Part shown: positions 26,842 through 35,100 of the stretch, piece by piece
How positions within the stretch are numbered: position 1 is the first letter of the stretch
Layout of the letters: every line of letters starts with the position of its first letter
DNA from: Candidatus Lambdaproteobacteria bacterium RIFOXYD2_FULL_50_16
GTDB taxonomy: Bacteria; SAR324; XYD2-FULL-50-16
NCBI GenBank assembly: GCA_001783695.1
Contig: MFNE01000024.1
Span: forward strand, 66,275 to 115,072
Direction: 5' to 3'
Length of the DNA stretch: 48,798 bases
Position numbers and translations under genes: made by a program
The notes under the pieces: generated by a model
The model's input: only the letters and a program-made list of their open reading frames with translations
The model's database searches: none
Told to the model about the DNA's origin: nothing

Positions 26842-27948
26842 TTAATCCCCCAAATACCTTGCCAGCCAGTCCCTTTTAAACTGGGCGAACCGGTTGGCCA
26901 GGATGGCTTGGCGGGCTTGGTTCATGAGGTCGTGGAGGAAGTGGAGGTTGTGGTAGGTGTTCAGACGGCTGGCGAGAATTTCGCCGCTTTGGAATAGGTG
27001 GCGTAGGTAGGCGCGAGAATAATTTTGGCAGACCGAACAGCCACAATTGGGATCTAGGGGGCCTGGGTTGGTACGGTGACTTGAATGTTTGATGTTGATT
27101 TTGCCTAAACTGGTAAAAAGCCCACCGTTTCTGGCGTTGCGGGTAGGTAACACGCAGTCGAAAAGATCAATTCCCGCCTCAATTCCGTTGAGTAGATCAA
27201 CCGGGTCACCAACTCCCATTAAATATCGGGGTTTGTCTTTGGGTAGCAGGGGGGTGGTGTAGCCGCAAACCTCGGCCATAATTGATTTGGATTCGCCCAC
27301 ACTTAGCCCGCCAATGGCGTAGCCGTCGAATCCCAAATCCACCAACCCCAATGCCGATTCTCGGCGCAATTCCTCAAAATCGGCTCCTTGCACAATCCCA
27401 AACATGGCGTTTTCGCTACGCCTTGCCTTAAGACTCCGCTCTGCCCAACGGTGGGTCAGGGCGATACTTTCTTTGACCTGCTCGCGCTCAGAAGGGATGG
27501 GAAGGCATTCGTCCAGGACCATCATAATGTCAGAACCCAGATTTTCTTGGGTCTGAATTACCGATTCAGGAGTAAAAGCCAATTTGGTACCGTCCAAATG
27601 ACTTTGGAAGGTGACCCCGGCCTCGGTGATCTTGGTTAACTTTGCCAGGGAAAACACCTGGAATCCCCCAGAATCGGTCAGGATCGCCCCAGGCCAGTTC
27701 ATAAACTTGTGTAGCCCCCCCAGTTCCTTAATCAAACTGTCACCAGGGCGCAGGAAAAGATGGTAAGTGTTGCCTAAGATCAGTGGGAACCCAATCTGGG
27801 TGAGCTCTTCACTGGTCATGGCTTTTACCGTGGCCGCAGTGCCCACCGGCATAAATAAGGGGGTCTGGATTTGTTTTGGGCCTAGCCAAAATCGGGCCGC
27901 ACGAGCTTGCCCGTCTTCGGCCTCTAGCTGAAATTTAAGCCGCCCCAA
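26842..27948 (-). CDS. tgt: Queuine tRNA-ribosyltransferase (tRNA-guanine transglycosylase)
   Basis: A 368-residue bacterial Tgt. It swaps guanine-34 for preQ1 in tRNAs with GUN anticodons. The catalytic aspartates lie in LTDSGGFQVFSL and LFDCVLPTRNARNG. The zinc site is CGCSVCQNYSRAYLRHL with a later histidine. GVGDPVDLL is also present. The start is TTG, separated by one base from the DUF971 stop, in a minus-strand operon with mogA and mrp. No queA or other queuosine genes are beside it. Confidence 0.97.
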   Translation of the reverse strand: MGRLKFQLEAEDGQARAARFWLGPKQIQTPLFMPVGTAATVKAMTSEELTQIGFPLILGNTYHLFLRPGDSLIKELGGLHKFMNWPGAILTDSGGFQVFSLAKLTKITEAGVTFQSHLDGTKLAFTPESVIQTQENLGSDIMMVLDECLPIPSEREQVKESIALTHRWAERSLKARRSENAMFGIVQGADFEELRRESALGLVDLGFDGYAIGGLSVGESKSIMAEVCGYTTPLLPKDKPRYLMGVGDPVDLLNGIEAGIDLFDCVLPTRNARNGGLFTSLGKINIKHSSHRTNPGPLDPNCGCSVCQNYSRAYLRHLFQSGEILASRLNTYHNLHFLHDLMNQARQAILANRFAQFKRDWLARYLGD

Positions 27949-27949
27949 A

Positions 27950-28273
27950 CTAATTTACCTTTTCCGATTCATGGGGGAAGGACTCCCGCAGCCACCGGAA
28001 ATTATAGATTCCCGTATCATGCCCATCACTCCAATGGATGCGAAGCCCGTAATTGCCCACGTAGGCCGAATCTAACGGATGAATGTCTTTGGCGACTTTC
28101 GAGTCGTCTAAGATTTTTTCCCCACTCACTTCATCAACACAACTAGCGCAAACACAAGCACAGCGAAGGCTGAAATATTCAAAACGGGCCAAGGTCCCGT
28201 CCTGGTACAAGATGTTAACCTTCCCGTCGTAAAAAACCTCTTTAGTGCGGAACTGGAGTGGCATCCGGGCCAT
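27950..28273 (-). CDS. DUF971 domain protein
   Basis: A protein of about 107 residues with the DUF971 pattern: LARFEYFSLRCACVCASCVD near the middle and LRIHWSDGHDTGIYNFRWL at the C-terminus. DUF971 proteins are often fused to or encoded next to Mrp-type iron-sulfur carriers, as here. The CACVCASC cysteines could bind metal or a cluster. I chose the ATG at 28273, which overlaps the mrp stop by one base and has GAGG upstream; a GTG at 28276 is also possible. The function is probably accessory to iron-sulfur cluster delivery, which is inferred from context. Confidence 0.85.
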   Translation of the reverse strand: MARMPLQFRTKEVFYDGKVNILYQDGTLARFEYFSLRCACVCASCVDEVSGEKILDDSKVAKDIHPLDSAYVGNYGLRIHWSDGHDTGIYNFRWLRESFPHESEKVN

Positions 28274-29337
28274 CACTGGACCTCGGCCAATTGCTGTTCT
28301 AAGGCCTTGGCAATATCTACAAACGCTTGGGCCGAAGCGCTTTTAGGTTCGCTTAAAACCACCGGCAAGCCCGCGTCTCCGCCTAGGCGGACTTCAAGTT
28401 CGATAGGGATCGAACCTAAAAAGGGAATGTCTTGCTCGCCTGATTCGGCCTGCGCGCCGCCCTTTGAAAAGATCGGGGTTTCCTCACCGCAGCGGGGGCA
28501 GATAAAGCTCGACATGTTTTCAATCATGCCCAACAGAGGGATGTTGACCTTTTCAAACATCTTAACCGCTTTGCGGGCATCTAAAAGTGCCACATCTTGA
28601 GGGGTACAAACAATCAAAGCACCCGTGGCTTCTGTTAGTTGGGCCAGCGTGATCTGCACGTCTCCTGTTCCTGGGGGCAGGTCGATTATACAATAATCCC
28701 CGCCCGGCCATTCGGTGTCGCGCAACATCTGCTCCATCACTTGGTGGATCATCGGTCCTCGCCAAACGACCGCCTCGTCTTCGCCCACTAAATTGCCCAA
28801 AGACATAAACTCAACCCCATGGCGTGATAACGGCAACAGTCGGCGGCCAATAACCTCAGAAAACTCGCCCCGGCTGCCCATCATGGCTGGAATCGAGGGG
28901 CCGTAAACATCGGCGTCTAGCAGCGAAACCTTTCGTCCTAAGGACTTGAGGGCCAGCGCCAGATTGACAGCGGTAGTTGATTTACCTACCCCACCCTTGC
29001 CGCTAGCCACCAGGATCACATGCTCGTATTCTTCTAAATAAGCAGTTTTTCGCGGGGGGGCCGCATGGTGAACCGGTTTTTCTGCCTCTTCTGCAGAGTC
29101 AACCACCCGAATCCCGACTTCTTCGATGCCTTCAATTGATTTCAGCGCAGCTTCAACCGCTTTGGTCAAACCACCAATAAAACTTTCATAGTCCTTAGGC
29201 ACTACTAGCACCGTTTCAGCCTTGGTTCCGTTGACCTCTAAGGAATAAATAACATCCGCGTCCAAGATGTTTTGACCCGTGTCTCCGTAGGCAATTTCGG
29301 AAAAGGCGTCTCTGATTTTCTGTTCTAAAGGGTCCAT
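28273..29337 (-). CDS. mrp: Mrp/ApbC-type iron-sulfur cluster carrier ATPase
   Basis: A 354-residue MRP/NBP35-family P-loop protein. The N-terminal DUF59/MIP18-like domain (about 1-90) is followed by the deviant Walker A ASGKGGVGKSTTA, the LLDADVYGPSIP segment and the CPRC motif that holds a bridging cluster in dimers. It assembles or transfers [4Fe-4S] clusters. I place the start at the ATG at 29337; the frame stays open upstream to 29523, but that part overlaps the mogA end and lacks family similarity. The cluster need of SoeBC and other enzymes in the window makes it relevant. Confidence 0.93.
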   Translation of the reverse strand: MDPLEQKIRDAFSEIAYGDTGQNILDADVIYSLEVNGTKAETVLVVPKDYESFIGGLTKAVEAALKSIEGIEEVGIRVVDSAEEAEKPVHHAAPPRKTAYLEEYEHVILVASGKGGVGKSTTAVNLALALKSLGRKVSLLDADVYGPSIPAMMGSRGEFSEVIGRRLLPLSRHGVEFMSLGNLVGEDEAVVWRGPMIHQVMEQMLRDTEWPGGDYCIIDLPPGTGDVQITLAQLTEATGALIVCTPQDVALLDARKAVKMFEKVNIPLLGMIENMSSFICPRCGEETPIFSKGGAQAESGEQDIPFLGSIPIELEVRLGGDAGLPVVLSEPKSASAQAFVDIAKALEQQLAEVQ

Positions 29338-29419
29338 CGTAGTCTGCTGATTCAGGTTAGGAATATGGTTTGGTTTTAGCTGTTTGCACGCTTCGGGGCA
29401 AGTCTGTTCTGGTAACCCC

Positions 29420-29944
29420 TCATTTCTTCGGCGGGCGAAAGGCCTTGACCACCTCTGGGTTGGTCTCCAAAATCGGTCCGCCAATAAGCTCGATACAATA
29501 AGGAATAGCCGCAAAGAGTTCACCTAGCGTTTCGTTGATCGATTTTGGCTGGCCAGGGAGATTAACAATTAGGCATCGGCCCCGAATCACGCCAACTTGC
29601 CGCGATAAAATCGCGGTGGGCACGTATTTGAGACTGATCTGCCGCATTTGCTCACCAAAACCGTCTAATACCTTATCGGCCACAGCTAAGGTAGCTTCGG
29701 GGGTAACATCACGCAGCGCCGGGCCCGTTCCGCCGGTGGTGAGAATCAGAGAGCAGGTTTGCGAAAGCTCCTTTAATACCGCCTCGATCTGATCCTGTTC
29801 GTCTGGGACCAGCCTAGAGATCAAGGTATATTTAGTAACCAAAGCCTTCGAAAACCAATCGGCGATAGCCGGACCGCCCAGGTCTTGGTAAGCTCCCTTA
29901 AAAGCTCGATCACTAACGGTGACGGCGCCGAGATATATGGTCAT
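29420..29944 (-). CDS. mogA: Molybdopterin adenylyltransferase MogA/MoaB type
   Basis: A 174-residue member of the MoaB/Mog family, starting IYLGAVTVSDRAFKG and carrying the LILTTGGTGPALRDVTPEA molybdopterin-binding motif and LPGQPKSI near the end. It adenylylates molybdopterin before molybdenum insertion. This supports the molybdenum enzyme SoeA encoded 12 kb away. GGGAG precedes the ATG at 29944. It is the first gene of the minus-strand operon, 82 bases ahead of mrp. Confidence 0.93.
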   Translation of the reverse strand: MTIYLGAVTVSDRAFKGAYQDLGGPAIADWFSKALVTKYTLISRLVPDEQDQIEAVLKELSQTCSLILTTGGTGPALRDVTPEATLAVADKVLDGFGEQMRQISLKYVPTAILSRQVGVIRGRCLIVNLPGQPKSINETLGELFAAIPYCIELIGGPILETNPEVVKAFRPPKK

Positions 29945-30005
29945 GTCGCTCCCATTGGCAAGGCTGGGCTTTGAAGATTGGCGAAAAAAAGACCCCTAAA
30001 AATCG

Positions 30006-30734
30006 ATGACACAAGCATACCAATCCTGGCTGGTTAAAGGTAAAATCTTAATCGAGCAAGCGCAAATCGCTCCCGAAACGGGGGGGGCCTTATTAGAAGA
30101 GGCGGCCCGCTGCTTTGCTCAGATTGGCGATCTTCGCTGGCAGTCCTTCGCTTTGCATTTGCGTTTTCGAAAACGAAGCTCAACCGACTCGCCAGAACAA
30201 CTCGAAAATTGGGCGCAAACAGCTCAAGCTGGTTACCGGCAATCTTATGACCGATTGGGGGAGATTCGGCTTTTAATCGATTGGGCTAATTTAGCCGCCG
30301 CTAGTCAAAATGTCCATCTGGGGCTAAGTCGCCTGCGTCAAGCGCAGGCCTTGGCCCAAGGTCTGCCCATGGCTGCCCAGGTTTTGGGTCATCTGGCTTA
30401 TTGGCAAGCCAGCTTGGGCGAATACGACCGGGCCTTAGATTCGCTCGATCTCGCCTTACATCAAGGGGGCGAGGCGGACCCAGAACTGCTGGGCTGGATT
30501 TTAGAGCAATTAAGTTTTTCCCTCTGCCGCCTCTTTCGCCCTAAAGAGGGGGAGCGGTTTTATATCAAAGCGCTTAAACAATACCTGGACCAAAACCACT
30601 GGGAGGGGGTCGAGCGGGTTTATCAAAACCTTTTGCGACTAGAAAAAACCCTAGGCGTTGGCTTTAGCCGCAGCGAACTAGGGCTTAGGGTCCGCGCTCT
30701 ACTTAAGCGCCAAGGGTTGCTATCGCTTGTTTAA
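30006..30734 (+). CDS. TPR-like helical protein, unknown function
   Basis: A 242-residue cytoplasmic protein composed of paired helices with TPR-like spacing, most clearly in LGHLAYWQASLGEYDRALDS and in the block containing EGERFYIKALKQYLDQNHWE. The N-terminal part (LIEQAQIAPETGGALLEEAA) is also repeat-like. No signal peptide or catalytic motif is seen. It is divergent from mogA with a 61-base gap. Its 3' end overlaps the convergent glutaredoxin-DUF302 gene by 32 bases. Probably a protein-interaction scaffold. Confidence 0.7.
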   Translation: MTQAYQSWLVKGKILIEQAQIAPETGGALLEEAARCFAQIGDLRWQSFALHLRFRKRSSTDSPEQLENWAQTAQAGYRQSYDRLGEIRLLIDWANLAAASQNVHLGLSRLRQAQALAQGLPMAAQVLGHLAYWQASLGEYDRALDSLDLALHQGGEADPELLGWILEQLSFSLCRLFRPKEGERFYIKALKQYLDQNHWEGVERVYQNLLRLEKTLGVGFSRSELGLRVRALLKRQGLLSLV

Positions 30735-31344
30735 GTAGCGCGGTCACTTCTTTGGCTAAGGGCATCATATCTGCCCTGCCCACGATCTGGAACATCTTGA
30801 CCGGGTGGAGCGCGGTTACCTTAAACCGTCCAGGCTTAAGCTCGCGAATCAAGACGTTGCAAGGGAGCAAGAGACCAATGTCCTTTTCGTTGGTCATCCC
30901 ATGATAGGCATATCCAGGGTTGCAAAAACCCAAAATTGAGTAGGGCTCTAAGTCTTTATCAATCTTCTTTTTGATGGTCGCTTGCGCATCAATCTCTGTT
31001 AAGAGCCCAAAACCCACTTCCTTTAAAGCGGCAATGGTTTTTTCCCGGATAGCGCCAAACTCTCCTTCTAGTTCGACCGCAATGCCATAGTCATTACTGG
31101 GCATTTCTACGGGGCCATATTTTTTGTCTAAATACTCTAGGATCACGCTGCTATCAACCAGGACTTGACCCTCGTCGATTAGGGCGGGGACAAAGGATTG
31201 ACCGGTTTTTTCTTTGAGTTCTTTTCGGTCTGCACCTAAGGGTTTGACCGGGATAACCAGGGCGGGCAGGCCCAGAAATTCGAGTTTTCGGCGAACCAAG
31301 TGGCAATAAGGGCAGTCTTCTAAGTGGTATAGGGTGATACTCAT
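30703..31344 (-). CDS. Glutaredoxin/GST-N domain fused to a DUF302 domain
   Basis: A 213-residue two-domain protein. Residues about 1-78 form a glutaredoxin or GST N-terminal fold with the redox motif CPYC (YHLEDCPYCHLV) and the cis-proline segment SFVPALID. Residues about 88-205 match DUF302, with GFGLLTEID, ILGFCNPGYAYHG, IGLLLPCNVLIRE and a C-terminal HPVKMFQIVG. DUF302 proteins are often encoded near sulfur and heavy-metal genes and their biochemistry is poorly known. The gene is divergent from a small membrane protein and shares a promoter region containing a candidate operator. A role in thiol or persulfide handling is inferred. Confidence 0.85.
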   Translation of the reverse strand: MSITLYHLEDCPYCHLVRRKLEFLGLPALVIPVKPLGADRKELKEKTGQSFVPALIDEGQVLVDSSVILEYLDKKYGPVEMPSNDYGIAVELEGEFGAIREKTIAALKEVGFGLLTEIDAQATIKKKIDKDLEPYSILGFCNPGYAYHGMTNEKDIGLLLPCNVLIRELKPGRFKVTALHPVKMFQIVGRADMMPLAKEVTALLKQAIATLGA

Positions 31345-31371
31345 TAGGGGGCCTTGGTTTGGGGCGGGGGC

Positions 31372-31402
31372 TTGACAAGGGCTCCCGACATGGTTATATA
31401 AT
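31372..31402 (+). promoter_or_regulatory. Strong sigma70 promoter of the small membrane protein gene
   Basis: TTGACA (31372-31377) is followed by TATATA (31395-31400) at 17 bases or by a perfect TATAAT (31397-31402) at 19 bases. The candidate regulator site at 31403-31415 begins at the next base, where bound repressor would cover the transcription start. Confidence 0.75.
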
Positions 31403-31415
31403 AATATTCAAATAT
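31403..31415. promoter_or_regulatory. Candidate ArsR-type operator, site A
   Basis: AATATTCAAATAT, containing the perfect dyad ATATT-N2-AATAT. It differs by one base from the reverse complement of site D upstream of dsrE. It lies between the divergent glutaredoxin-DUF302 and small membrane protein genes, directly downstream of a -10 box. Assignment to the adjacent ArsR regulator is inference. Confidence 0.45.
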
Positions 31416-31443
31416 GCCGATAACATCATAATAGGTAAGTCCT

Positions 31444-31677
31444 ATGTCGTCAAGTGGCCTCTTAGACCAGATTCTGACCTATCGTTTACTGATTCCAGCG
31501 GCGATTCTTTTGGGATTAGCCCCCTTTGTTCCCGAGCCCCACCTCTTTGAGAAGCTGCGGATGCTGGTTCATGGGGACCTCAAGAGGCCAATCGATATTT
31601 TTGACCTCTTTTTTCACAGCTGGCCGATTTTACTTATCGGCGTGAAGATTGGGCGGGATTTCTGGCTAAAAAACTAG
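31444..31677 (+). CDS. Small two-helix membrane protein
   Basis: A 77-residue protein with two hydrophobic helices (about 14-30 and about 58-70) around a conserved-looking middle segment, PFVPEPHLFEKLRMLVHGDL. Similar proteins in sulfur- and metal-oxidising bacteria are sometimes loosely annotated as RND transporter, which the size does not support; this is from memory. It has its own strong promoter and ends overlapping the convergent regulator gene by four bases. The context suggests a membrane role in sulfur stress or transport; the function is unknown. Confidence 0.7.
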   Translation: MSSSGLLDQILTYRLLIPAAILLGLAPFVPEPHLFEKLRMLVHGDLKRPIDIFDLFFHSWPILLIGVKIGRDFWLKN

Positions 31678-32033
31678 TGGGTTTCGGTGCAAAAGATTCT
31701 TTGGATCATTGCAAATAAATCCACCATCTCGTGATTTGCTACCGAATAAAGGGAAAAGTTCCCTTGACGGCGGCTGGTTAAGATACCCCGATCTTTCAGC
31801 AAGGAAAGGTGCTGGCTCAAGGTGGCCTGTGCGATACCCACATAGGCTTCGAGTTGTTGCACCGAATGCTCGCCTGTTTGCAAAACACATAAGATTTTTA
31901 GCCGCTGAGGATGGGCTAATACTTTAAGGCAGCGAACTGCTTTATCAATATTGTCCTCTTGATCGTCAAAGAGGGCTTCTAATTGTTTTACTAGGCTCGG
32001 GTCGGCTTCAATAGCCTTTTTATTCATGTTCAT
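31674..32033 (-). CDS. ArsR-family repressor, BigR/SqrR-like persulfide sensor candidate
   Basis: A winged-helix regulator of 119 residues from the ATG at 32033. The ArsR core has AHPQRLKILCVLQTGEHSV, then the recognition region IAQATLSQHLSLLKDRGILT and the wing SRRQGNFSLYSV. It keeps a cysteine in the second core helix (LKILC) and one near the C-terminus (RIFC), the positions used by BigR and SqrR to form a persulfide-dependent polysulfide link. A third cysteine lies in AVRCLK. It lacks the CVC metal site of ArsR/SmtB proteins. Candidate operators lie at its own promoter and at sulfur genes elsewhere in the window. A second ATG two codons downstream is possible. Confidence 0.85.
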   Translation of the reverse strand: MNMNKKAIEADPSLVKQLEALFDDQEDNIDKAVRCLKVLAHPQRLKILCVLQTGEHSVQQLEAYVGIAQATLSQHLSLLKDRGILTSRRQGNFSLYSVANHEMVDLFAMIQRIFCTETH

Positions 32034-32059
32034 CTCTATGCTCGCTTTCCGATTATTAG

Positions 32060-32072
32060 TGTATAGCAATAT
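32060..32072. promoter_or_regulatory. Candidate operator, site B (regulator's own promoter)
   Basis: The 13-mer lies within the perfect palindrome GTATA-N4-TATAC (32061-32074), about 30 bases upstream of the ArsR-family start. On the minus strand it overlaps TATACA, a possible -10 box. It shares the 10-mer TATAGCAATA with site E at the TorD-like gene. Autoregulation is the expected mode for this family. Confidence 0.45.
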
Positions 32073-32097
32073 ACGGATGCTTGAAAGCAAAATAATA

Positions 32098-32139
32098 GTC
32101 TTATTTGCCGAGCAGGTAAGTCAAGTTAAAAAATAAGAC
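32098..32139 (-). terminator. Possible weak terminator or dyad after the GH57 gene
   Basis: GTCTTATTT (32098-32106) and AAATAAGAC (32131-32139) form a perfect 9-bp inverted repeat with a 24-base loop, ending at the GH57 stop codon. On the minus strand a T-rich stretch follows. The stem is AT-rich and the loop is long, so termination is uncertain. Confidence 0.3.
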
Positions 32140-35100
32140 CTACCGAATTCGATAATAATCCTTTATTTCAGGGAACATATCGTTTTCATAGCGGCGGAAA
32201 GCTAAAAATTCCTGGTCTTCTACCCCGTTGTCGATTAGGTATTTCAACTTATAAAAGTAGTCCAAATACTTCTGGATTTCCCGTTGCATGTCTTCCTCGA
32301 AGTCTCCAGAAATAATCACAAAGGTCAGGTCTGAACTAATCGCTCGGTTAAGCTCGACCCCCATTTGCTCGACCAATTCCTTTTGATACGCGTTTAACTC
32401 CCCCTTTATAGCCCGGCCCAGATAGTGTTGTTCAATCCCGTCGGCCCGTTCTAGCTCGCGTTGGGTCCAGGCGACTTTGGGGTCTGTCCACCGGATATGC
32501 GTGGATTCGTGGCCCCAGGTACTAGGGTTAGGGATCGCCTCGGGCAAACTAGGATAACCCACTAGATAATGGCTAGGTGTGGTCAACCCGATATAATCGC
32601 CAACACGATTAAATTCGCGCAGCAATTCCTCGATAAAGACAGGCCCCTCGGCCCAATGGTGGCCAAACAACTCGGCGTCGTAGGTGCAGGTGATCAAGGG
32701 CTGATTAGGTATCTCCCAATGCTCCAATTCCCCCGCTTTAGAACAAAGTTTTTTATAGAAATCTTGCGCCATTTCGCGCGCAGTTTGGTGGGCTCGATCG
32801 GGGTCATAAGCCTCTTTGTGTTCACTGGTTTTGCTCGTGATCCGTTTCAGCGGCAAGCCCCAATGGCGGTGGTGGTACTCACGGAAGTCTGGGTGACCAG
32901 CATAACCAATCTCGGCGTCCCAGACCTGCACCCGCCCCATACGAGAGCGGCCAAAGGCGACCACGTTACTTTCAGGATGCACCAAGGGGTTAAATTCTTC
33001 AGGCCCTGGCCTAGAAGAAGCCGAAAGGGCAGCCTCGGCCTCTACAAAATAATAATGCAACCCTTCTTTATCTAAAAACCGATCCACCGATGGGAAACAA
33101 CTATTTTCAGCCAGCCAGATACCACGAGGGCGGTCGCCAAAAATGCGGTGATGGGCGCGAGCGGCCAAGGTTAATTGAGCGTCTAACGAATCGGGCATAG
33201 ATTCTAAACAGGCGGGCATCCCGTGGGTAGCGGTGCAGGTAGAAATCTCTAAAAAGCCCGAGAGTTCCAACGCTCTGAACTGACCAATCATGTCTTTGTG
33301 GATAACTTGATTGTAAAAAAAGTCGAGCGCCTTGAGTTGATCCAGGTGTTTTTGTGCGGCCCAGATAAATGCCGGAGCTTCCAAGCGGGACTTCATCAAA
33401 GCAATCTGGCTTTGGGTGTGCGCCTGCATCCTAATTAACAAACGGCAAAGGTAATCCTTAAACCTGGGGTGGCTGATCATATAAGCCACGGGCGGCGAAA
33501 TATCGAGGCTGCATTGGTAATCAACCCCTTCGTCAGCGAGTTTTTTAAAGACCATTAGCAAAGGCAGCCAAGCATCAAGGCAATTTTTTAAAGCCCATTC
33601 TCCAGGTGGGTTATGCACCTCTTCACCGTGTGGGGTACGAATGGGCCAGACTACGTCTTTTAAGTAGGAGTCGCGGAAGGGTTCGACCCGAAAGAGGTTG
33701 GGCGAGTGCATATGTAAATGAAGCATCACCTTGGCGCGATTGGCAGAATCATGGCCGTTTTGCCGAACCTCCCTTTGACTGGGATGGTGCCAATGGTCCC
33801 CAAGTGGCCGAACCCCGGCCAGATGGCTCGATACTTCGCCTTTGCCTCTAGGGGTAACGATATTACCTGAGACCGGGGTCAAGGCCGCTTCCATGTGATG
33901 GTGCCGAGCGACAATCTCGGCAGAATAACAGCGGTTAGGCTCCACGTCGATGTACAGGTTTTGGTATATTCCAAGCAGATCGACAATGGGGGTTTCTAAG
34001 TCGGGCCGCAAGGTTCGGTTGCCTAAGTGTTCCTCATGAAGCTTTAGATAAAACCCAACTTGATCAAGGCCAACGCCCCAGGTTTCTTTAATAAATTTTT
34101 CTACTCCAGGTCGCTCTAATTCCCACCAAACCAACAAGCGCCGGTCGTTATGGGGTTTTAAGACAACCTTGGGTTTAAAGTGGTCCCGGTGGACCTGCCC
34201 TGAGCGGAACAAAACCAATTCTTGGCTGGGATCGGCTAAGTCAAACAACACCCATTCGGCGCTATAGGATTCTCCCGAATCGCCGGGCTCCCAGTCCCAG
34301 CGGGTGTTGTGGGCCGATTCTCGTTGGAATTCTTGCCAGGGGTGGCCTTCGACCTTAAAATAGAAAACCAGTTCTAAAAAAGCTTGGTCCCAAGAGGAGT
34401 GGGGATGGGTCTCGGCGAGGCGTGCCTTGGCTCGGCCTATTTCCTCTTCACCAAAGGCTAAGAGGCCATTGGCATGGGGCTGGTCAAACTGTTTTTCGAT
34501 CAGAGTGAAGCGGTAGGTTTCTCGGTGCCTAGTGGTTATTTGTAACCCAACCCGAAACGCCTTGACGGGCAAGGCTTTTTCTAAGCCCCACTCCTTGGTT
34601 TGGATCTGGTCTATCAAACCCAAATTCGGTTTTGCTGCATAACCCGACTGGCGCACCTCCCAAACGGGTTTGCCGTCTTCAATAAACCGCAAAAGTCCGC
34701 CGACCTGTTCGGCCGGGCAGTTGGGGACCTTTTTTCGGAAACTTTCTACAAAAAAACGGTCCATATCGAAAAAAGCTTCGATCTCGGCGCGGGTTTTTAG
34801 CCGTCTGGAAGGCCCGGTCACCTTAGAAAAAATAAAATCAGGGGTCCGTTTTTCTAGGTCCACCTGTAGTCTGGCTACCAGTTGGGTTTGGTTCAGGTTG
34901 GTTTCGACCCGGAAAATCTCTGAACCTCCCTCAAAGCTAATCTTGAGGTGGTTCGGGCGGTTTCTGATATGGGCTTCAGGAAGGCCATGAATATGACATC
35001 GGGCCACTTGCTTCCCGTCGGCCTCGATTAATAACCATTCCTTTCCTTGGCCCAAGCTGCCTAGGTCGAGATTACCCCAAACCAGACGGCAAAGGTTTTC

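Noticed and set aside
34600..34990. Plus-strand frames inside the GH57 gene
   Set aside because: They are antisense shadows of a gene with clear catalytic motifs and have no domain similarity.
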